Shown here: piece after piece, positions 28,804 through 38,592 of the stretch
Position numbering within the stretch: position 1 is the stretch's first letter
How the letters are laid out: every line of letters begins with the position of its first letter
Program-made: the position numbers and the translations under genes
Source of the DNA: Actinobacillus sp.
GTDB lineage: Bacteria; Pseudomonadota; Gammaproteobacteria; Enterobacterales; Pasteurellaceae
DNA length: 64,000 nt
Direction of reading: 5' to 3'
Assembly: GCA_020026075.1 (NCBI GenBank)
Contig: JAHHQZ010000003.1
Coordinates: 16,164 to 80,163 of the forward strand
The notes under the pieces: generated by a model
The model's input: only the letters and a program-made list of their open reading frames with translations
What the model was told of the DNA's origin: nothing
Database searches by the model: none

Positions 28804-30207
28804 CTAACTCACAATCAGCAAACCTTGACAGCCTTTGTCGGCGAGATTGAGATCGCTCGCCCCAAAGGTGAAAGGGTATTGGTTCGATGAAGTGTGCGGA
28901 AAAGTGATTAGAATATCTGTTGGCACATTAAGCCATAGGGTATCTTTCCACACTCGCTGGCTTTGCGGCACTGTTTTACCGTTGATTTTCTCAATCACAA
29001 ATTTCGCCCCTTGCACGCAAAAGCCCGTAGGCTTGTCGCTCGTTAAATGCCAACGCTCCACGCTATGCTGGGCGACGGTAATATCCACACGGCGAGGGTC
29101 GAATAATTGCTGATTGAGGTGATAAGTTTTGCTATCTAAATGAATGCTCCGTTCCTGCGCTACAGATTCAGCGGTGATCTTTTGAGTATCGTTTGGTAAG
29201 CTCAATTTTTCTAGGCTGGTAAACGCACTGCCAAGCCCTGTGGCTCGCAATTCCACCACTACATTATTTTGTAGTACATCTTGACAAAAACTATTTAGCA
29301 AACGTTGCCACCAAGCGGGATTTTCATCACAAAGCAACTGCGCTCGACCACCAGCGGATAAATCCACCAGTATTTCCGCTCGCTCACCGGGTGCGAGATG
29401 AATTTGTTGCGTCCAAATGCCTTGCGAAAAATAGCCCTGATCTTGCCCTATCAGCATAAAATAACGTTGATCCGCAAAGCGGAGCGGATAACGGCGAGAT
29501 ACAGAGGCGTTCGCCAACCGTAGACGCACCAGCCCAGCCCCTACGGTAATGAAAGGATTCTGCACGCCGTTAACCAGCAAAGTGTTCCCCAAAAACGGCA
29601 CCGCTTGACTAAATAGCACGTCGCCTTGATCGTTAAATTGCACATCTTGTAACAGCAACGGAATATCATCCACGCCGTACGTTTTGGGAAGAATATCTGG
29701 CGTGTTGTCATCTTCAATGAAACACAACCCTGCCAAACCACGATAGGTTTGATAGCCTGAATGCCCTTGCGTTGCCGCTCGGTATAAGCAGGTGCAAGCC
29801 CCTTGCGTCACAGGCACTCGTGGCAGCCAACTGGCATTATGGGGCATTTGATGACCTAAACTACTGTTCATAATACCCTGTGCTTGCAAGCCCATAATGC
29901 TCACTGACAACGGTTGTTGCAATTTATTCAGCCATTGAAATTTCGCACTTTTGCTACTTTTTAAACGAATATTCTCGCCTAGATATTGACCATTAAATCC
30001 CCAAACGTCCACATTTTGCCCTTGCAACTCTTGTTGTGTTGCACGGGCTTGCAAATAAATTAAATTGCCCTCTGGCACATCAATCAGTTTAGGAATAATG
30101 AGCGGATGGTCGTCTTGTGCTGCCAATGCTTGGCGAGGTAACGCACTGAGCGCCACGCTCGCACCCACTGCGCTTAACAACTGACGGCGAGAAACCTTAG
30201 CTTTCAT
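28804..30207 (-). CDS. ftsP: Cell division protein FtsP (SufI), Tat substrate
   Basis: A 467-aa periplasmic multicopper-oxidase-like protein that supports the divisome under stress. The Tat signal has SRRQLL followed by a hydrophobic core and an ALAAQ cleavage region. Three cupredoxin-like domains follow. The copper ligands of true multicopper oxidases are largely missing; for example the HxH motifs are replaced by segments such as SSLGHQMPHNASW and GHSGYQTYRGLAG. This agrees with SufI being a non-catalytic relative. It lies 9 bp downstream of plsC and is likely cotranscribed. Confidence 0.9.
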   Translation of the reverse strand: MKAKVSRRQLLSAVGASVALSALPRQALAAQDDHPLIIPKLIDVPEGNLIYLQARATQQELQGQNVDVWGFNGQYLGENIRLKSSKSAKFQWLNKLQQPLSVSIMGLQAQGIMNSSLGHQMPHNASWLPRVPVTQGACTCLYRAATQGHSGYQTYRGLAGLCFIEDDNTPDILPKTYGVDDIPLLLQDVQFNDQGDVLFSQAVPFLGNTLLVNGVQNPFITVGAGLVRLRLANASVSRRYPLRFADQRYFMLIGQDQGYFSQGIWTQQIHLAPGERAEILVDLSAGGRAQLLCDENPAWWQRLLNSFCQDVLQNNVVVELRATGLGSAFTSLEKLSLPNDTQKITAESVAQERSIHLDSKTYHLNQQLFDPRRVDITVAQHSVERWHLTSDKPTGFCVQGAKFVIEKINGKTVPQSQRVWKDTLWLNVPTDILITFPHTSSNQYPFTFGASDLNLADKGCQGLLIVS

Positions 30208-30216
30208 TGCTTGTCC

Positions 30217-30942
30217 TTATTTTTTCGTCAAATGCTCGGCGATTTCTGCGTTCAATTCATCAATGCGTTTTTGCATTACAGCGTGGCAATGTTCCGCCAA
30301 TTCACGCACCGTTTCACGGCTGTATTGGCTCACATCAATAGGTTCCAATTCTTCGCAAATCACCTTGCCATTATTCCAGCGGTTCAGACGCACGTTTAGC
30401 GTGCTGGTGCACACCACAGGCACGATCGGCACGCCAGCGGCAATGGCAGCATGAAACGCCCCTGTTTTAAACGGCAATAAACCACGCCCACGACTGCGAG
30501 TCCCTTCTGGGAACATCCAAATGGAAATATTATCTTGCTGAATGCGTTCTGCTACCTTATTCATCGTACTGTGTGCTTTGGAGCGATTGCCACGGTCAAT
30601 AAAAATATTCCCGCTCGCCCAGTACAACAACCCAAAAAACGGAATCCACATCAAGCTTTTTTTGCCCACGCTCACCGTGCGTGGTCGCACCATATAAGAA
30701 ATGGTAACCATATCGTAATTATTTTGGTGATTACCAATATAAATCGCAGGCTTAAGCCCATTTTTAGCATTAAAGCGATGTTCCACTTTCAAGCCAAACA
30801 AGGGATACAAACGCCCAAACCAGCGAGAGACCACTCCCACATTACTTGGGTTACGGAAACGAATAAAAGAATAAAGGGATCCCAGCACACAAATTAAAAT
30901 CACCGCTGGAAAAAGAAGTAAAAAACGTAATAATGCGAGCAT
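30217..30942 (-). CDS. plsC: 1-acyl-sn-glycerol-3-phosphate acyltransferase
   Basis: Makes phosphatidic acid from lysophosphatidic acid at the inner membrane. The acyltransferase motifs are intact: block I NHQNNYD (an HX4D motif), block II IFIDRGNR, block III FPEGTRSRG and block IV VPIVPVV. A hydrophobic N-terminus anchors it. The ATG at 30942 is preceded by GGAGG; the longer start at 30957 is disfavoured. The length is 241 aa. ftsP follows on the same strand and lpxH is divergent, an order I recall from H. influenzae. Confidence 0.94.
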   Translation of the reverse strand: MLALLRFLLLFPAVILICVLGSLYSFIRFRNPSNVGVVSRWFGRLYPLFGLKVEHRFNAKNGLKPAIYIGNHQNNYDMVTISYMVRPRTVSVGKKSLMWIPFFGLLYWASGNIFIDRGNRSKAHSTMNKVAERIQQDNISIWMFPEGTRSRGRGLLPFKTGAFHAAIAAGVPIVPVVCTSTLNVRLNRWNNGKVICEELEPIDVSQYSRETVRELAEHCHAVMQKRIDELNAEIAEHLTKK

Positions 30943-31049
30943 ATAGCCTCCGATCAAAAAATTCCGCTGATTATAGCAAAGTAGCTAGGGTTTTAGTTAG
31001 AAAAATGCTAGTCTACGCCACTTTAACGGCTTAAAATCCCTATCATTCT

Positions 31050-31763
31050 ATGCGTCAAACCTTTTTCATTTCTGATTTACACCTAAGCGACCACACGCCA
31101 CATTTACTCAATTTATTCACGCATTTTATGGAGAATCTCGCCCCCAGCGGCGATGCCTTGTACATTTTGGGCGATTTATTTGATTTTTGGGTCGGCGATG
31201 ATGAAAACTCTGCCGTCGTAGCACAGGTTTGCCAGCAAATTCAACAACTTAGTGCAAAGGGCGTACCGTGCTATTTCATCGCAGGCAATCGTGATTTTCT
31301 CATCGGCAAGGCATTCGCCCAACGAGCTAACCTCACCTTGCTCCCTGATTACGCACTGATTGACCTTTACGGCACGCCAACGCTACTCTGCCACGGCGAT
31401 ACCCTTTGTTTGGAAGATGAAAGCTACCAAAAATTCCGCCATTATGTGCATAAAAAATGGCTACAACGGCTGTTTCTCGCCCTGCCCTTGCGTCTACGCC
31501 TGCGCCTTGCCCACAAAGTACGCAACCAAAGCCAAGCGGCGAAGGGGCAAAAAGCCACGCACATAATGGACGTTACGCCAAGTTTTGTGGAACATTGTAT
31601 GCAACAACACCACGCCCAGCGTCTAATTCACGGCCATACGCACCGTCAAAATACCCACCAACACCCCACAGGCACACGCATTGTCCTTGGCGACTGGGGA
31701 GAAAAATGGTCAGTACTCAGCGTTCGAGAAAACGGCACTTATGAATTTTTACAAGCTAAATAA
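31050..31763 (+). CDS. lpxH: UDP-2,3-diacylglucosamine diphosphatase LpxH
   Basis: Hydrolyses UDP-2,3-diacylglucosamine to lipid X in lipid A synthesis. The calcineurin-like metallophosphoesterase motifs are all present in order: DLHLSDH at the N-terminus, GDLFDFWVGDD, AGNRDFLIG, LCHGDTLC and HGHTHRQ. The length of 237 aa is normal. It lies opposite plsC, so the two membrane-lipid genes share a 107-bp divergent promoter region. Confidence 0.95.
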   Translation: MRQTFFISDLHLSDHTPHLLNLFTHFMENLAPSGDALYILGDLFDFWVGDDENSAVVAQVCQQIQQLSAKGVPCYFIAGNRDFLIGKAFAQRANLTLLPDYALIDLYGTPTLLCHGDTLCLEDESYQKFRHYVHKKWLQRLFLALPLRLRLRLAHKVRNQSQAAKGQKATHIMDVTPSFVEHCMQQHHAQRLIHGHTHRQNTHQHPTGTRIVLGDWGEKWSVLSVRENGTYEFLQAK

Positions 31764-31765
31764 GC

Positions 31766-31809
31766 AAGGCCGGAATTTTTGTCAAAATTTTGAGAAATAT
31801 TCCGGCCTA
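31766..31809. repeat. Dispersed palindrome, copy 10
   Basis: Inverted repeat with arms AAGGCCGGAATTTTTG and GAGAAATATTCCGGCCT directly after the lpxH stop codon, between the convergent lpxH and fdhE genes. Confidence 0.92.
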
Positions 31810-31823
31810 GTTAATGTGATGAT

Positions 31824-32738
31824 TTAGATATCATCTGTGGTTTCGGTGATGAAAAAGTAAGGGTTCAGGCCTTCATTTTCCAAGCCTAAATTTGCCATTT
31901 CTATGTCGAGCCATAAGGTGGCAATGTCGTCTGCCATTACATCAATGTTGGGATCTTTTTCTAAATAGAAAATTTTCAAATAATGTTGGCAGTCGCCACA
32001 GGTTTCGGCACGAATTGCGGAAAACTCACTATCTAGGCTATAGTAGTTGATTTTACCGCCTTGCTCGCAGTGCGTACATTGCGTGCGTACCACGTTCCAT
32101 TGGGTTTCGCACAAGGCACAATGTAGGTAGCGTAAGCCTTGATTTTGTCCAATGTGAACAACGCTTGCCACAGGGTCGCTATGGCAGACGGGGCAATGTT
32201 GTAAGTTTGCGCCACTTTCTTTGACGGCATTGTGCGAAATGGCGTTCGCCATTTTTCGCCAGTACACGGACAATGCTGCCCACAATAGCAATGCCTCGCC
32301 AGCTTGGGTTGCTGCTTTCGGTGCTTTTAATAACGCTGTGGCTTTTTCTAGCAAAACGACATCACCACTTGCGTTGAGTGTTGCAAGTAATGTAGTCATT
32401 TCTTCACTGGCTGCCTCGATATTTTGCAAAATATAGCGAGCAATCCTTAGCCAGTCCTGCCCTAATTGCCAATGATGACAGTCCAATGGATAGGTGGATT
32501 GTATATTTTCAGAGCTAAATGTTTGTAATGTGCAATCCTGCAAAGCCCGTTGTTGCACTTTGGCGAGATTGGCTAGAAATGCAAAATAAGTTTGTAGTGG
32601 GTGATCCTTTTTCGCAAGTTCAGCAAAACGCTCACGGCGGTGGAGATAAAGTTTGTCAAAGTTGGAGAAAAGCAATGCCGGTACTTGGGTTGCTTGATTT
32701 TGGCTTAGTTCTTCCTGCGGTACAATTTTAATACTCAC
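31824..32738 (-). CDS. fdhE: Formate dehydrogenase accessory protein FdhE
   Basis: Cytoplasmic rubredoxin-like factor needed for activity of respiratory formate dehydrogenases, 304 aa. The C-terminal half holds four cysteine pairs typical of FdhE: CPVCHSDP, CALCETQW, CTHCEQ and CGDC. The start is taken as GTG at 32738 (reading as SIKIVPQEEL after the first residue), which aligns with the family N-terminus and has AAGGAT upstream. The longer frame to 32801 would include the inverted uptake-signal-like pair and is rejected. It ends the fdxG-fdxH-fdxI-fdhE cluster. Confidence 0.9.
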   Translation of the reverse strand: MSIKIVPQEELSQNQATQVPALLFSNFDKLYLHRRERFAELAKKDHPLQTYFAFLANLAKVQQRALQDCTLQTFSSENIQSTYPLDCHHWQLGQDWLRIARYILQNIEAASEEMTTLLATLNASGDVVLLEKATALLKAPKAATQAGEALLLWAALSVYWRKMANAISHNAVKESGANLQHCPVCHSDPVASVVHIGQNQGLRYLHCALCETQWNVVRTQCTHCEQGGKINYYSLDSEFSAIRAETCGDCQHYLKIFYLEKDPNIDVMADDIATLWLDIEMANLGLENEGLNPYFFITETTDDI

Positions 32739-32761
32739 GCAATAATCCTTATAACATAGAA

Positions 32762-32787
32762 AAAGTGCGGCAAATGTACCGCACTTT
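32762..32787. repeat. Inverted pair of Haemophilus-type uptake signal cores
   Basis: AAAGTGCGG and CCGCACTTT form a perfect 9-bp stem around an 8-nt loop between fdxI and fdhE. This matches the Haemophilus-type uptake signal core, with one copy having C instead of T at the last core base. It can also fold as a terminator. It is the only such pair I found in the window. Confidence 0.85.
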
Positions 32788-32801
32788 GTTTTGGTTTGCA
32801 C

Positions 32802-33485
32802 TTAGTGGCGTTGAGATTTCGCTTGTTCTGCGAGATCTTTTTCAAGAACAGGTTTTACATCTTCACGATACCAACGGGGGTGATGTTTTTTCGCCCAACG
32901 CACGGTAACCCAACCTTCGACCATTCCACGAATAGATCCTTTTACCCAGAAAGCCATATACATATGCACTAAAATACCAGTGAATAATGCAAAAGCACTT
33001 AAAGAGTGTAGAAAAATCGCCAAGCGGATAACAGGAATTGAGAAGTTATGCGAGAAATATTGTCTCCACATAATGATACCTGTTAGTAATAAAACTATCA
33101 TCGCAGCCATTAATGTCCAGAACAAAAGTTTTTGACCAAGGTTATATTTACCATTATCAGAAACTTCGTGTTCGTTGCCTTTTAAAACTTCTTTAATGTT
33201 TTTAAGCCAAACGATGTCGTTTTTATCTGGAATATTATATTTCCAGTACATCATGCAAAGTACCCAAAACGCACAGAACATAATGATGCCTGTGAATGGG
33301 TGTACAAAACGGGCGATTTGCGGGGTACCTAAAATTTCGGTAAGCCATGCAAAATCAGGAAAGAAGAAAGCGAGACCTGATAGTGCAGTGGTGAAAAAGC
33401 AGATAACCAACAGCCAATGCCCTAAACGAGCTAAAGTTTTGTGGCGTAAAATGCGTTGATCATTACTAATCTTAACTTTACTCAT
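32802..33485 (-). CDS. fdxI: Formate dehydrogenase cytochrome b subunit
   Basis: Gamma subunit of respiratory formate dehydrogenase: a 227-aa four-helix di-haem membrane protein that passes electrons from FdxH to quinone. Helices and haem-ligand histidines are seen in [30 protein letters not shown] and the late [20 protein letters not shown]. The ATG at 33485 has GGAGGCG upstream and overlaps the fdxH stop by 8 bp (ATGAGTAA), indicating translational coupling. The longer frame to 33554 lies inside fdxH. Confidence 0.93.
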   Translation of the reverse strand: MSKVKISNDQRILRHKTLARLGHWLLVICFFTTALSGLAFFFPDFAWLTEILGTPQIARFVHPFTGIIMFCAFWVLCMMYWKYNIPDKNDIVWLKNIKEVLKGNEHEVSDNGKYNLGQKLLFWTLMAAMIVLLLTGIIMWRQYFSHNFSIPVIRLAIFLHSLSAFALFTGILVHMYMAFWVKGSIRGMVEGWVTVRWAKKHHPRWYREDVKPVLEKDLAEQAKSQRH

Positions 33486-34419
33486 TGTCGCCTCCTTTGT
33501 TTGGTTTAATTTCAGTTTTGTTAATGGTGCGTTGATCTTCGTCTTCATCATCATCGTGTAAGTCTTCGGTATTTGGACCTACTGCCACGTAGTGAGCGAT
33601 TTCCGCTAAGACCAAGCCACCCATTGCAACGGCTGCCACAGGTTTTAAGAAATCTTTCCAAAGTTTCACTGTTGGTGAAATTTGTGGATCTTTTGGTAAA
33701 CCTGAATACAGTTCTGGTTTATCACCATGTGGTAATACGTACATAACGTGTGTGCCACCAACGCCTTCTGGATTATAAAGAGCAGCTTTATCATAGCCAC
33801 GAGCTTTAAGATCTTTGATGCGTTCATTGGCATATTCAATCATATCCGCTTTAGAACCGAATTGAATTGCACCTGTTGTACAGGTTTTCACACAAGCGGG
33901 TTCTTGACCAACGGTAACTCGATCCACACAAAGTGTACATTTGTAAACACGATTATCTTTTGGATTCATGCGTGGAACATTAAATGGACAACCAGCGATA
34001 CAGTAACCACAGCCGATACATTTATCAGATTGGAAATCAACAATACCATTTGCGTATTGGATGATTGCACCTGGAGCAGGGCAGGCTTTCAAGCAACCTG
34101 GATCTTCACAGTGCATACAGCCTGATTTACGAATGAGCCATTCTAAGCGTCCATTTTCTTCGACTTCGTTAAATTTAATTACTGTCCATTGTTCAGCACT
34201 GGTATCAAGCGGGTTATTGTAAGTACCATCACAGTATCCCGGTTCAACACGTAGATCGTTCCATTCAGAACAAGCCACTTGACAGGCTTTACAGCCGATA
34301 CAAGCACTAACATCAATTAATTTCGCCACTTCAACTTGGTGAGCTCTTGCATGTGGCGGTGGCGTTAAGCTTGATGTGGCTGACGCTTTAATAATATCTT
34401 GAGATTGAACTGTACTCAT
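33478..34419 (-). CDS. fdxH: Formate dehydrogenase iron-sulfur subunit
   Basis: Beta subunit with four [4Fe-4S] clusters that carries electrons across the periplasmic side to the cytochrome subunit; 313 aa. Ferredoxin-type cysteine clusters are visible in [43 protein letters not shown] and CTLCVDRV...CVKTC. A C-terminal membrane anchor ([22 protein letters not shown]) precedes an acidic tail rich in Asp/Glu. It sits 3 bp downstream of fdxG and overlaps fdxI. Confidence 0.95.
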   Translation of the reverse strand: MSTVQSQDIIKASATSSLTPPPHARAHQVEVAKLIDVSACIGCKACQVACSEWNDLRVEPGYCDGTYNNPLDTSAEQWTVIKFNEVEENGRLEWLIRKSGCMHCEDPGCLKACPAPGAIIQYANGIVDFQSDKCIGCGYCIAGCPFNVPRMNPKDNRVYKCTLCVDRVTVGQEPACVKTCTTGAIQFGSKADMIEYANERIKDLKARGYDKAALYNPEGVGGTHVMYVLPHGDKPELYSGLPKDPQISPTVKLWKDFLKPVAAVAMGGLVLAEIAHYVAVGPNTEDLHDDDEDEDQRTINKTEIKPNKGGDNE

Positions 34420-34422
34420 TGA

Positions 34423-37400
34423 TTAGCCCTCCACTTTTTCAATATTGACAAGGAATGCTTTCACCGCAGGAGTTTGGGTGTTGGCATCACCAACTGGGGC
34501 GGTTAAGGTATTTGCAATAAATCCTTTTTTAACCCCAACTGTATTAAAGCTCCAAGGTGTTGGCACACCGATTTGGTGAACGGTTTTACCGTTAACTTCA
34601 AGTTGTTTTAAACGTTTAGTAACAACAGCAACGGCTTTGATATAACCACGTTTAGAGGTTACTTTCACCATATCACCAGCTTTAATGCCTTTTTCGTTGG
34701 CAAGGGCTTCGCCTACTTCCATAAATTGTTGTGGTTGTGTGATTACATTTAATAAAGATTGCCCTGTCCAGCAGTGGAAGAGTTCAGTAATACCGTAAGA
34801 AGTCGCCGCATATGGGAATTCTTCGTAAGTACCGAAAGTGTCTTTATCCGTTGGCAAAATACGTGCTACTGGATTATGTACAACATTTGGGTGCAATGGG
34901 TTGGTGCCAATTGGTGTTTCCATTGGTTCATAATGCTCAGGCATTGGACCATCTTTCACACGGTTTAGAGCAAACAACGCACCAGCACCGTCTGGTTGCA
35001 TAATAAATGGCATAGTTGGAGTATTAGGTGCAGCGTTACCGAAGTCAGCCACGTCAACATAGTTCCAGTTTTTCCCATTCCATTTAACGATTTGGCGATC
35101 TTTATTCCACGGATTACCCGCCAAGTCACAGCTTGCACGGTTATAAAGAATACGGCGGTTTAAAGGCCAAGCGAAAGACCAACCAAGGGTGTTACCAAGA
35201 CCAGATGGATCAGAGTTATCACGGTTTTCCATTTGGTTACCTTTTTCTGTCCATTGACCTGTATAAATCCAGCAACCCGCCATTGTTGAACCATCATCAC
35301 GCAAATGACCAAAAGTAGAAAGCAATTGACCTTTTTTCGCAATCAAGTTGCCTTTGTCGTCAAAGAGATCTTGTAACGCATAACCGTTATTTTCTTTGGC
35401 AAGTTCTTCTGGGGTTGGTTTAAGTGGATTATCATAGTTCCATTGCATTGCTTTGAAACTTTCTAAACCTTTACCACCTTCTGTTGCGTAAAGCTCCAAC
35501 ATTTTGGCACGGATAAGAGATAAAATTTCATTATCTGATTTCGCTTCCATTGGCTCTTCACAGGCTTTGTAATGCCATTGTAACCAACGTCCTGAGTTCG
35601 CAATTGAGCCATCTTCTTCTGCAAAACAAGTAGTTGGCAAACGGAAAACTTCGGTCGCAATTTCAGCAGGATTAACATCATTCATTTCGCCTTGATTTTG
35701 CCAGAAATCTGAAGTTGAGGTTTTAAGTGGATCCATAATCACCAAGAACTTCAAGTTGCTTAACGCTTTGCTATTTTTATTTTTATCCGCAAGAGATGCC
35801 AAGATATTCATACCTTGACAGATATAACCATTTACTTTGCCGTTATACATTAAGTCAAAATAGCGAAGTAAGTCGTAGGCTTGATCTTTTTTCGGAATAT
35901 ATTGGAAGCCCCATTCATTGTCGGCTCTAGCATTATCGCCATAGAAAGCTTTAAGCAAGCTCACCATAAATTTAGGCGTATTTTTCCAATAGTTAACTTG
36001 CCCCTCACCTAAAGTCGCAGGAGTGGTACGTTTTAAGAACGCATCTAAATTCACGTCTTTATCGATTGGCATTTTTAAATAAGATGGCAAGGTGTGCGGG
36101 TATAAACCAAGGTCGGTTGTTCCCTGTACATTGGAGTGTCCACGTAATGCATTGATACCACCACCGCTCATACCGATATTACCTAATAATAATTGCACCA
36201 TTGCACAAGCACGGATATTTTGTGCGCCAACACTGTGTTGAGTCCAACCAAGGGCATACATAAATGTAGTAGTTTTATCGGGTGCTGAAGTTTCACCAAT
36301 GGCTTCACAGAAATATAAGAAATCTTCTTCTTTTACCCCTGTAATTTTAGAAACCATTTCTGGCGTATAGCGAGAAACGTGTTCACGTAAAATGTTAATT
36401 ACACAACGTGGGTTTTGCATACTCATATCACGTAATGGATTACCATTACCATCTAATTGGTAACTCCAAGTGCTTTGATCGTAGCTATGAGTAGCTTCAT
36501 CATAACCTGTGAATAAACCATCTGTGAATTTAAAACCATCGTTAATTAAGAAAGTTGCATTGGTATAATTTCTTACGTATTCATGTTGAATTTTATCGTT
36601 TTCCAATAACCAACGAATTGCACCAAGTAATAAAGCAATATCTGTACCAATTCGTAGTGGGATATATTTATCCGCAACCGCAGCACTACGATGGAAGCGT
36701 GGATCAATGGCGATATATTTTGCATTGCTTTGTTTTTTCGCTTCAACAACCCATTTAAAGCCTACAGGGTGAGCCTCCGCAGGGTTTGCCCCCATTGTCA
36801 CTACAACATTCGCATTTTTAATGTCTACCCAGTGGTTTGTCATCGCCCCACGACCAAAACTCGGCGCTAACGCCGCAACTGTTGGTCCGTGGCAAGTTGT
36901 ACCTTGGTTATCGATTACCACCATACCAAGCATACGTCCCCATTTTTGGGTAAGCCAACAGGTTTCATTACTCGCAGCTGATGCACAAAGCATACCTGTA
37001 GTTGTCCAGCGGTTAACCGTTGTGCCTTCGGCATTTTTTTCTTGGAAATTAGCATCACGATCGTCTTTCATTAAACGAGCAATGCGACTAATCGCTTCTT
37101 CCCAAGAAATACGTACCCATTTATCTGAATTAGGGGCACGATATTCAGGATATTGCATACGGTTTGGGCTATTTACAAAATCCAAAGCACCCGCCCCACG
37201 AGGGCAAAGTGAACCACGGCTCACTGGATGATCAGGGTCGCCTTCAATATGAATAAGTTTAGTACGGCTATTAATAGAACCATCACCAAGGGAATACATA
37301 AGCATCCCACAGCCAACTGCACAATAAGTACAGGTTTGGCGAGTTTCTTTGGCACGTAAAAGTTTGTAAGCACGCGGTGCTGCCAAGGCTTGAGTTGGGG

Positions 37401-37479
37401 CAAAACCCAACATTGCCGCAGACGTACCTGCTACGCTGCCAGCACAGACCTTAAAGAACTTTCTTCTAGTGACCTGCAT
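34423..37479 (-). CDS. fdxG: Formate dehydrogenase catalytic subunit, cysteine form
   Basis: Catalytic subunit of respiratory formate dehydrogenase, 1018 aa, periplasmic and Tat-exported: the signal has RRKFFK followed by a hydrophobic core. It holds a bis-MGD molybdenum (or tungsten) cofactor and a [4Fe-4S] cluster (CTYCAVGCGM...CPRG). In E. coli FdnG and H. influenzae relatives the active-site position before HGPTVAAL is selenocysteine (UGA); here it is a plain TGC cysteine codon (GTTCHGP, around 36,890), so the ORF reads through without UGA. The ATG at 37479 has GAGGAGT upstream. Confidence 0.96.
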   Translation of the reverse strand: MQVTRRKFFKVCAGSVAGTSAAMLGFAPTQALAAPRAYKLLRAKETRQTCTYCAVGCGMLMYSLGDGSINSRTKLIHIEGDPDHPVSRGSLCPRGAGALDFVNSPNRMQYPEYRAPNSDKWVRISWEEAISRIARLMKDDRDANFQEKNAEGTTVNRWTTTGMLCASAASNETCWLTQKWGRMLGMVVIDNQGTTCHGPTVAALAPSFGRGAMTNHWVDIKNANVVVTMGANPAEAHPVGFKWVVEAKKQSNAKYIAIDPRFHRSAAVADKYIPLRIGTDIALLLGAIRWLLENDKIQHEYVRNYTNATFLINDGFKFTDGLFTGYDEATHSYDQSTWSYQLDGNGNPLRDMSMQNPRCVINILREHVSRYTPEMVSKITGVKEEDFLYFCEAIGETSAPDKTTTFMYALGWTQHSVGAQNIRACAMVQLLLGNIGMSGGGINALRGHSNVQGTTDLGLYPHTLPSYLKMPIDKDVNLDAFLKRTTPATLGEGQVNYWKNTPKFMVSLLKAFYGDNARADNEWGFQYIPKKDQAYDLLRYFDLMYNGKVNGYICQGMNILASLADKNKNSKALSNLKFLVIMDPLKTSTSDFWQNQGEMNDVNPAEIATEVFRLPTTCFAEEDGSIANSGRWLQWHYKACEEPMEAKSDNEILSLIRAKMLELYATEGGKGLESFKAMQWNYDNPLKPTPEELAKENNGYALQDLFDDKGNLIAKKGQLLSTFGHLRDDGSTMAGCWIYTGQWTEKGNQMENRDNSDPSGLGNTLGWSFAWPLNRRILYNRASCDLAGNPWNKDRQIVKWNGKNWNYVDVADFGNAAPNTPTMPFIMQPDGAGALFALNRVKDGPMPEHYEPMETPIGTNPLHPNVVHNPVARILPTDKDTFGTYEEFPYAATSYGITELFHCWTGQSLLNVITQPQQFMEVGEALANEKGIKAGDMVKVTSKRGYIKAVAVVTKRLKQLEVNGKTVHQIGVPTPWSFNTVGVKKGFIANTLTAPVGDANTQTPAVKAFLVNIEKVEG

Positions 37480-37577
37480 AAAATACTCCTCAACACAATT
37501 TATTAACATTTAATTAACAAATCGTGTTTTATCTTGTTATCATTTTTTGTAAAGTAAAAGTAAATCCTTATTGCATC

Positions 37578-37594
37578 GTGGCAATATTTGCCAC
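37578..37594. promoter_or_regulatory. Palindrome in the fdxG-fdhD divergent region
   Basis: GTGGCAA-TAT-TTGCCAC is a perfect 7-bp inverted repeat in the 179-bp gap between the divergent fdxG and fdhD genes. The regulator is unknown to me. A TATGAT -10-like hexamer for fdxG (minus strand, 37610-37615) lies beside it, so the palindrome would fall near the start of that transcript. Confidence 0.5.
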
Positions 37595-37658
37595 ACAATA
37601 ATCCTTATAATCATACGCTTTTTAGCAGATTTTTGAATAACTCAAAGGAAGAAAAAAT

Positions 37659-37672
37659 TTGATCTTGATCAC
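37659..37672. promoter_or_regulatory. Possible FNR site
   Basis: TTGAT-CTTG-ATCAC matches the FNR consensus (TTGAT-N4-ATCAA) except for the last base. It overlaps the proposed fdhD start. Measured to a start about seven bases after the TATGAT hexamer, it sits near -61 for leftward fdxG transcription. Anaerobic FNR control is usual for such operons, but this assignment is inference. Confidence 0.35.
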
Positions 37673-38504
37673 AAAACGGGAAATTTTTTGTTGCAAAAAT
37701 TTAACGAAACCATTACAAAATAACAATGGTTCTCAATTATATGACGCAAACAGTTTTCAGCTGGTAAAAAAAGAAGAAAATATCATCAATGAGCAACCAG
37801 TGGCACTTGTTTATAATGGCATCGCTCACACCGTGATGATGTGCTCCCCTGCAGATTTAACCGACTTTGCTATCGGCTTTTCTTTGGCGGAAGGCATTAT
37901 TCAAAACGCCCACGAAATTTACGGCGTAGACGAGGTGGCAACAGCACAAGGCATTGAATTACATATCGAGCTGGCAACACGCTGTTTTGTCGGCTTGAAA
38001 GATCAACGCCGCACAATGGCGGGGCGGACTGGCTGCGGCATTTGCGGTACAGAAAAATTACAGCACTCCGTGAAAATGCCACCGCAACTTCCACAAACCC
38101 TGTGCCTTCCTGTCCCCCTACTCCCCCATTGCTTTGACCAACTCAACCACCACCAGCCGTTACACGATCTCACTGGAGCGAGCCACGCTGCGGCATTTTT
38201 TGATGAGAACGGTCACTTGCTGGCTTTGCGAGAGGATGTGGGTCGCCACATCGCCCTTGATAAACTGCTCGGCTGGCACGCTCAAGCGGGCAAACCGCAA
38301 GGTTTTGTATTAGTGAGTAGTCGCGCGAGCTATGAAATGGTACAAAAAGCCGCCACCTGTGGCATTGAAGTGCTGGCAGCGGTTTCAGCGGTTACCAACC
38401 TTGCGGTGCAAGTGGCAGAACAAGCGAACCTAACACTCATTGGTTTCACCCGTGACAACCGTGCCACTATTTATTGCGACAAGGCAAAACGCATCATTCT
38501 ATAA
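37659..38504 (+). CDS. fdhD: Formate dehydrogenase sulfurtransferase FdhD
   Basis: FdhD carries sulfur from the IscS desulfurase to the molybdenum cofactor of formate dehydrogenase, 281 aa. The family motifs are present: [35 protein letters not shown], the redox pair in [11 protein letters not shown], and [16 protein letters not shown]. The start is uncertain: TTG at 37659 has AAAGGAAG eight bases upstream, and no ATG occurs before the conserved region. It is divergent from the fdxGHI-fdhE operon. Confidence 0.9.
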   Translation: MILITKREIFCCKNLTKPLQNNNGSQLYDANSFQLVKKEENIINEQPVALVYNGIAHTVMMCSPADLTDFAIGFSLAEGIIQNAHEIYGVDEVATAQGIELHIELATRCFVGLKDQRRTMAGRTGCGICGTEKLQHSVKMPPQLPQTLCLPVPLLPHCFDQLNHHQPLHDLTGASHAAAFFDENGHLLALREDVGRHIALDKLLGWHAQAGKPQGFVLVSSRASYEMVQKAATCGIEVLAAVSAVTNLAVQVAEQANLTLIGFTRDNRATIYCDKAKRIIL

Positions 38505-38509
38505 AAAGC

Positions 38510-38552
38510 AAGGCCGGAATTTTTGTCAAAATTTTGGTGAAAATTCCGGCCT
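38510..38552. repeat. Dispersed palindrome, copy 11
   Basis: Inverted repeat with arms AAGGCCGGAATTTTTG and GAAAATTCCGGCCT six bases after the fdhD stop, between convergent fdhD and uvrB. Confidence 0.92.
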
Positions 38553-38592
38553 AGCTTTTATCGAATGAAAACGCTCCGTTTGTCCGCTCGTT

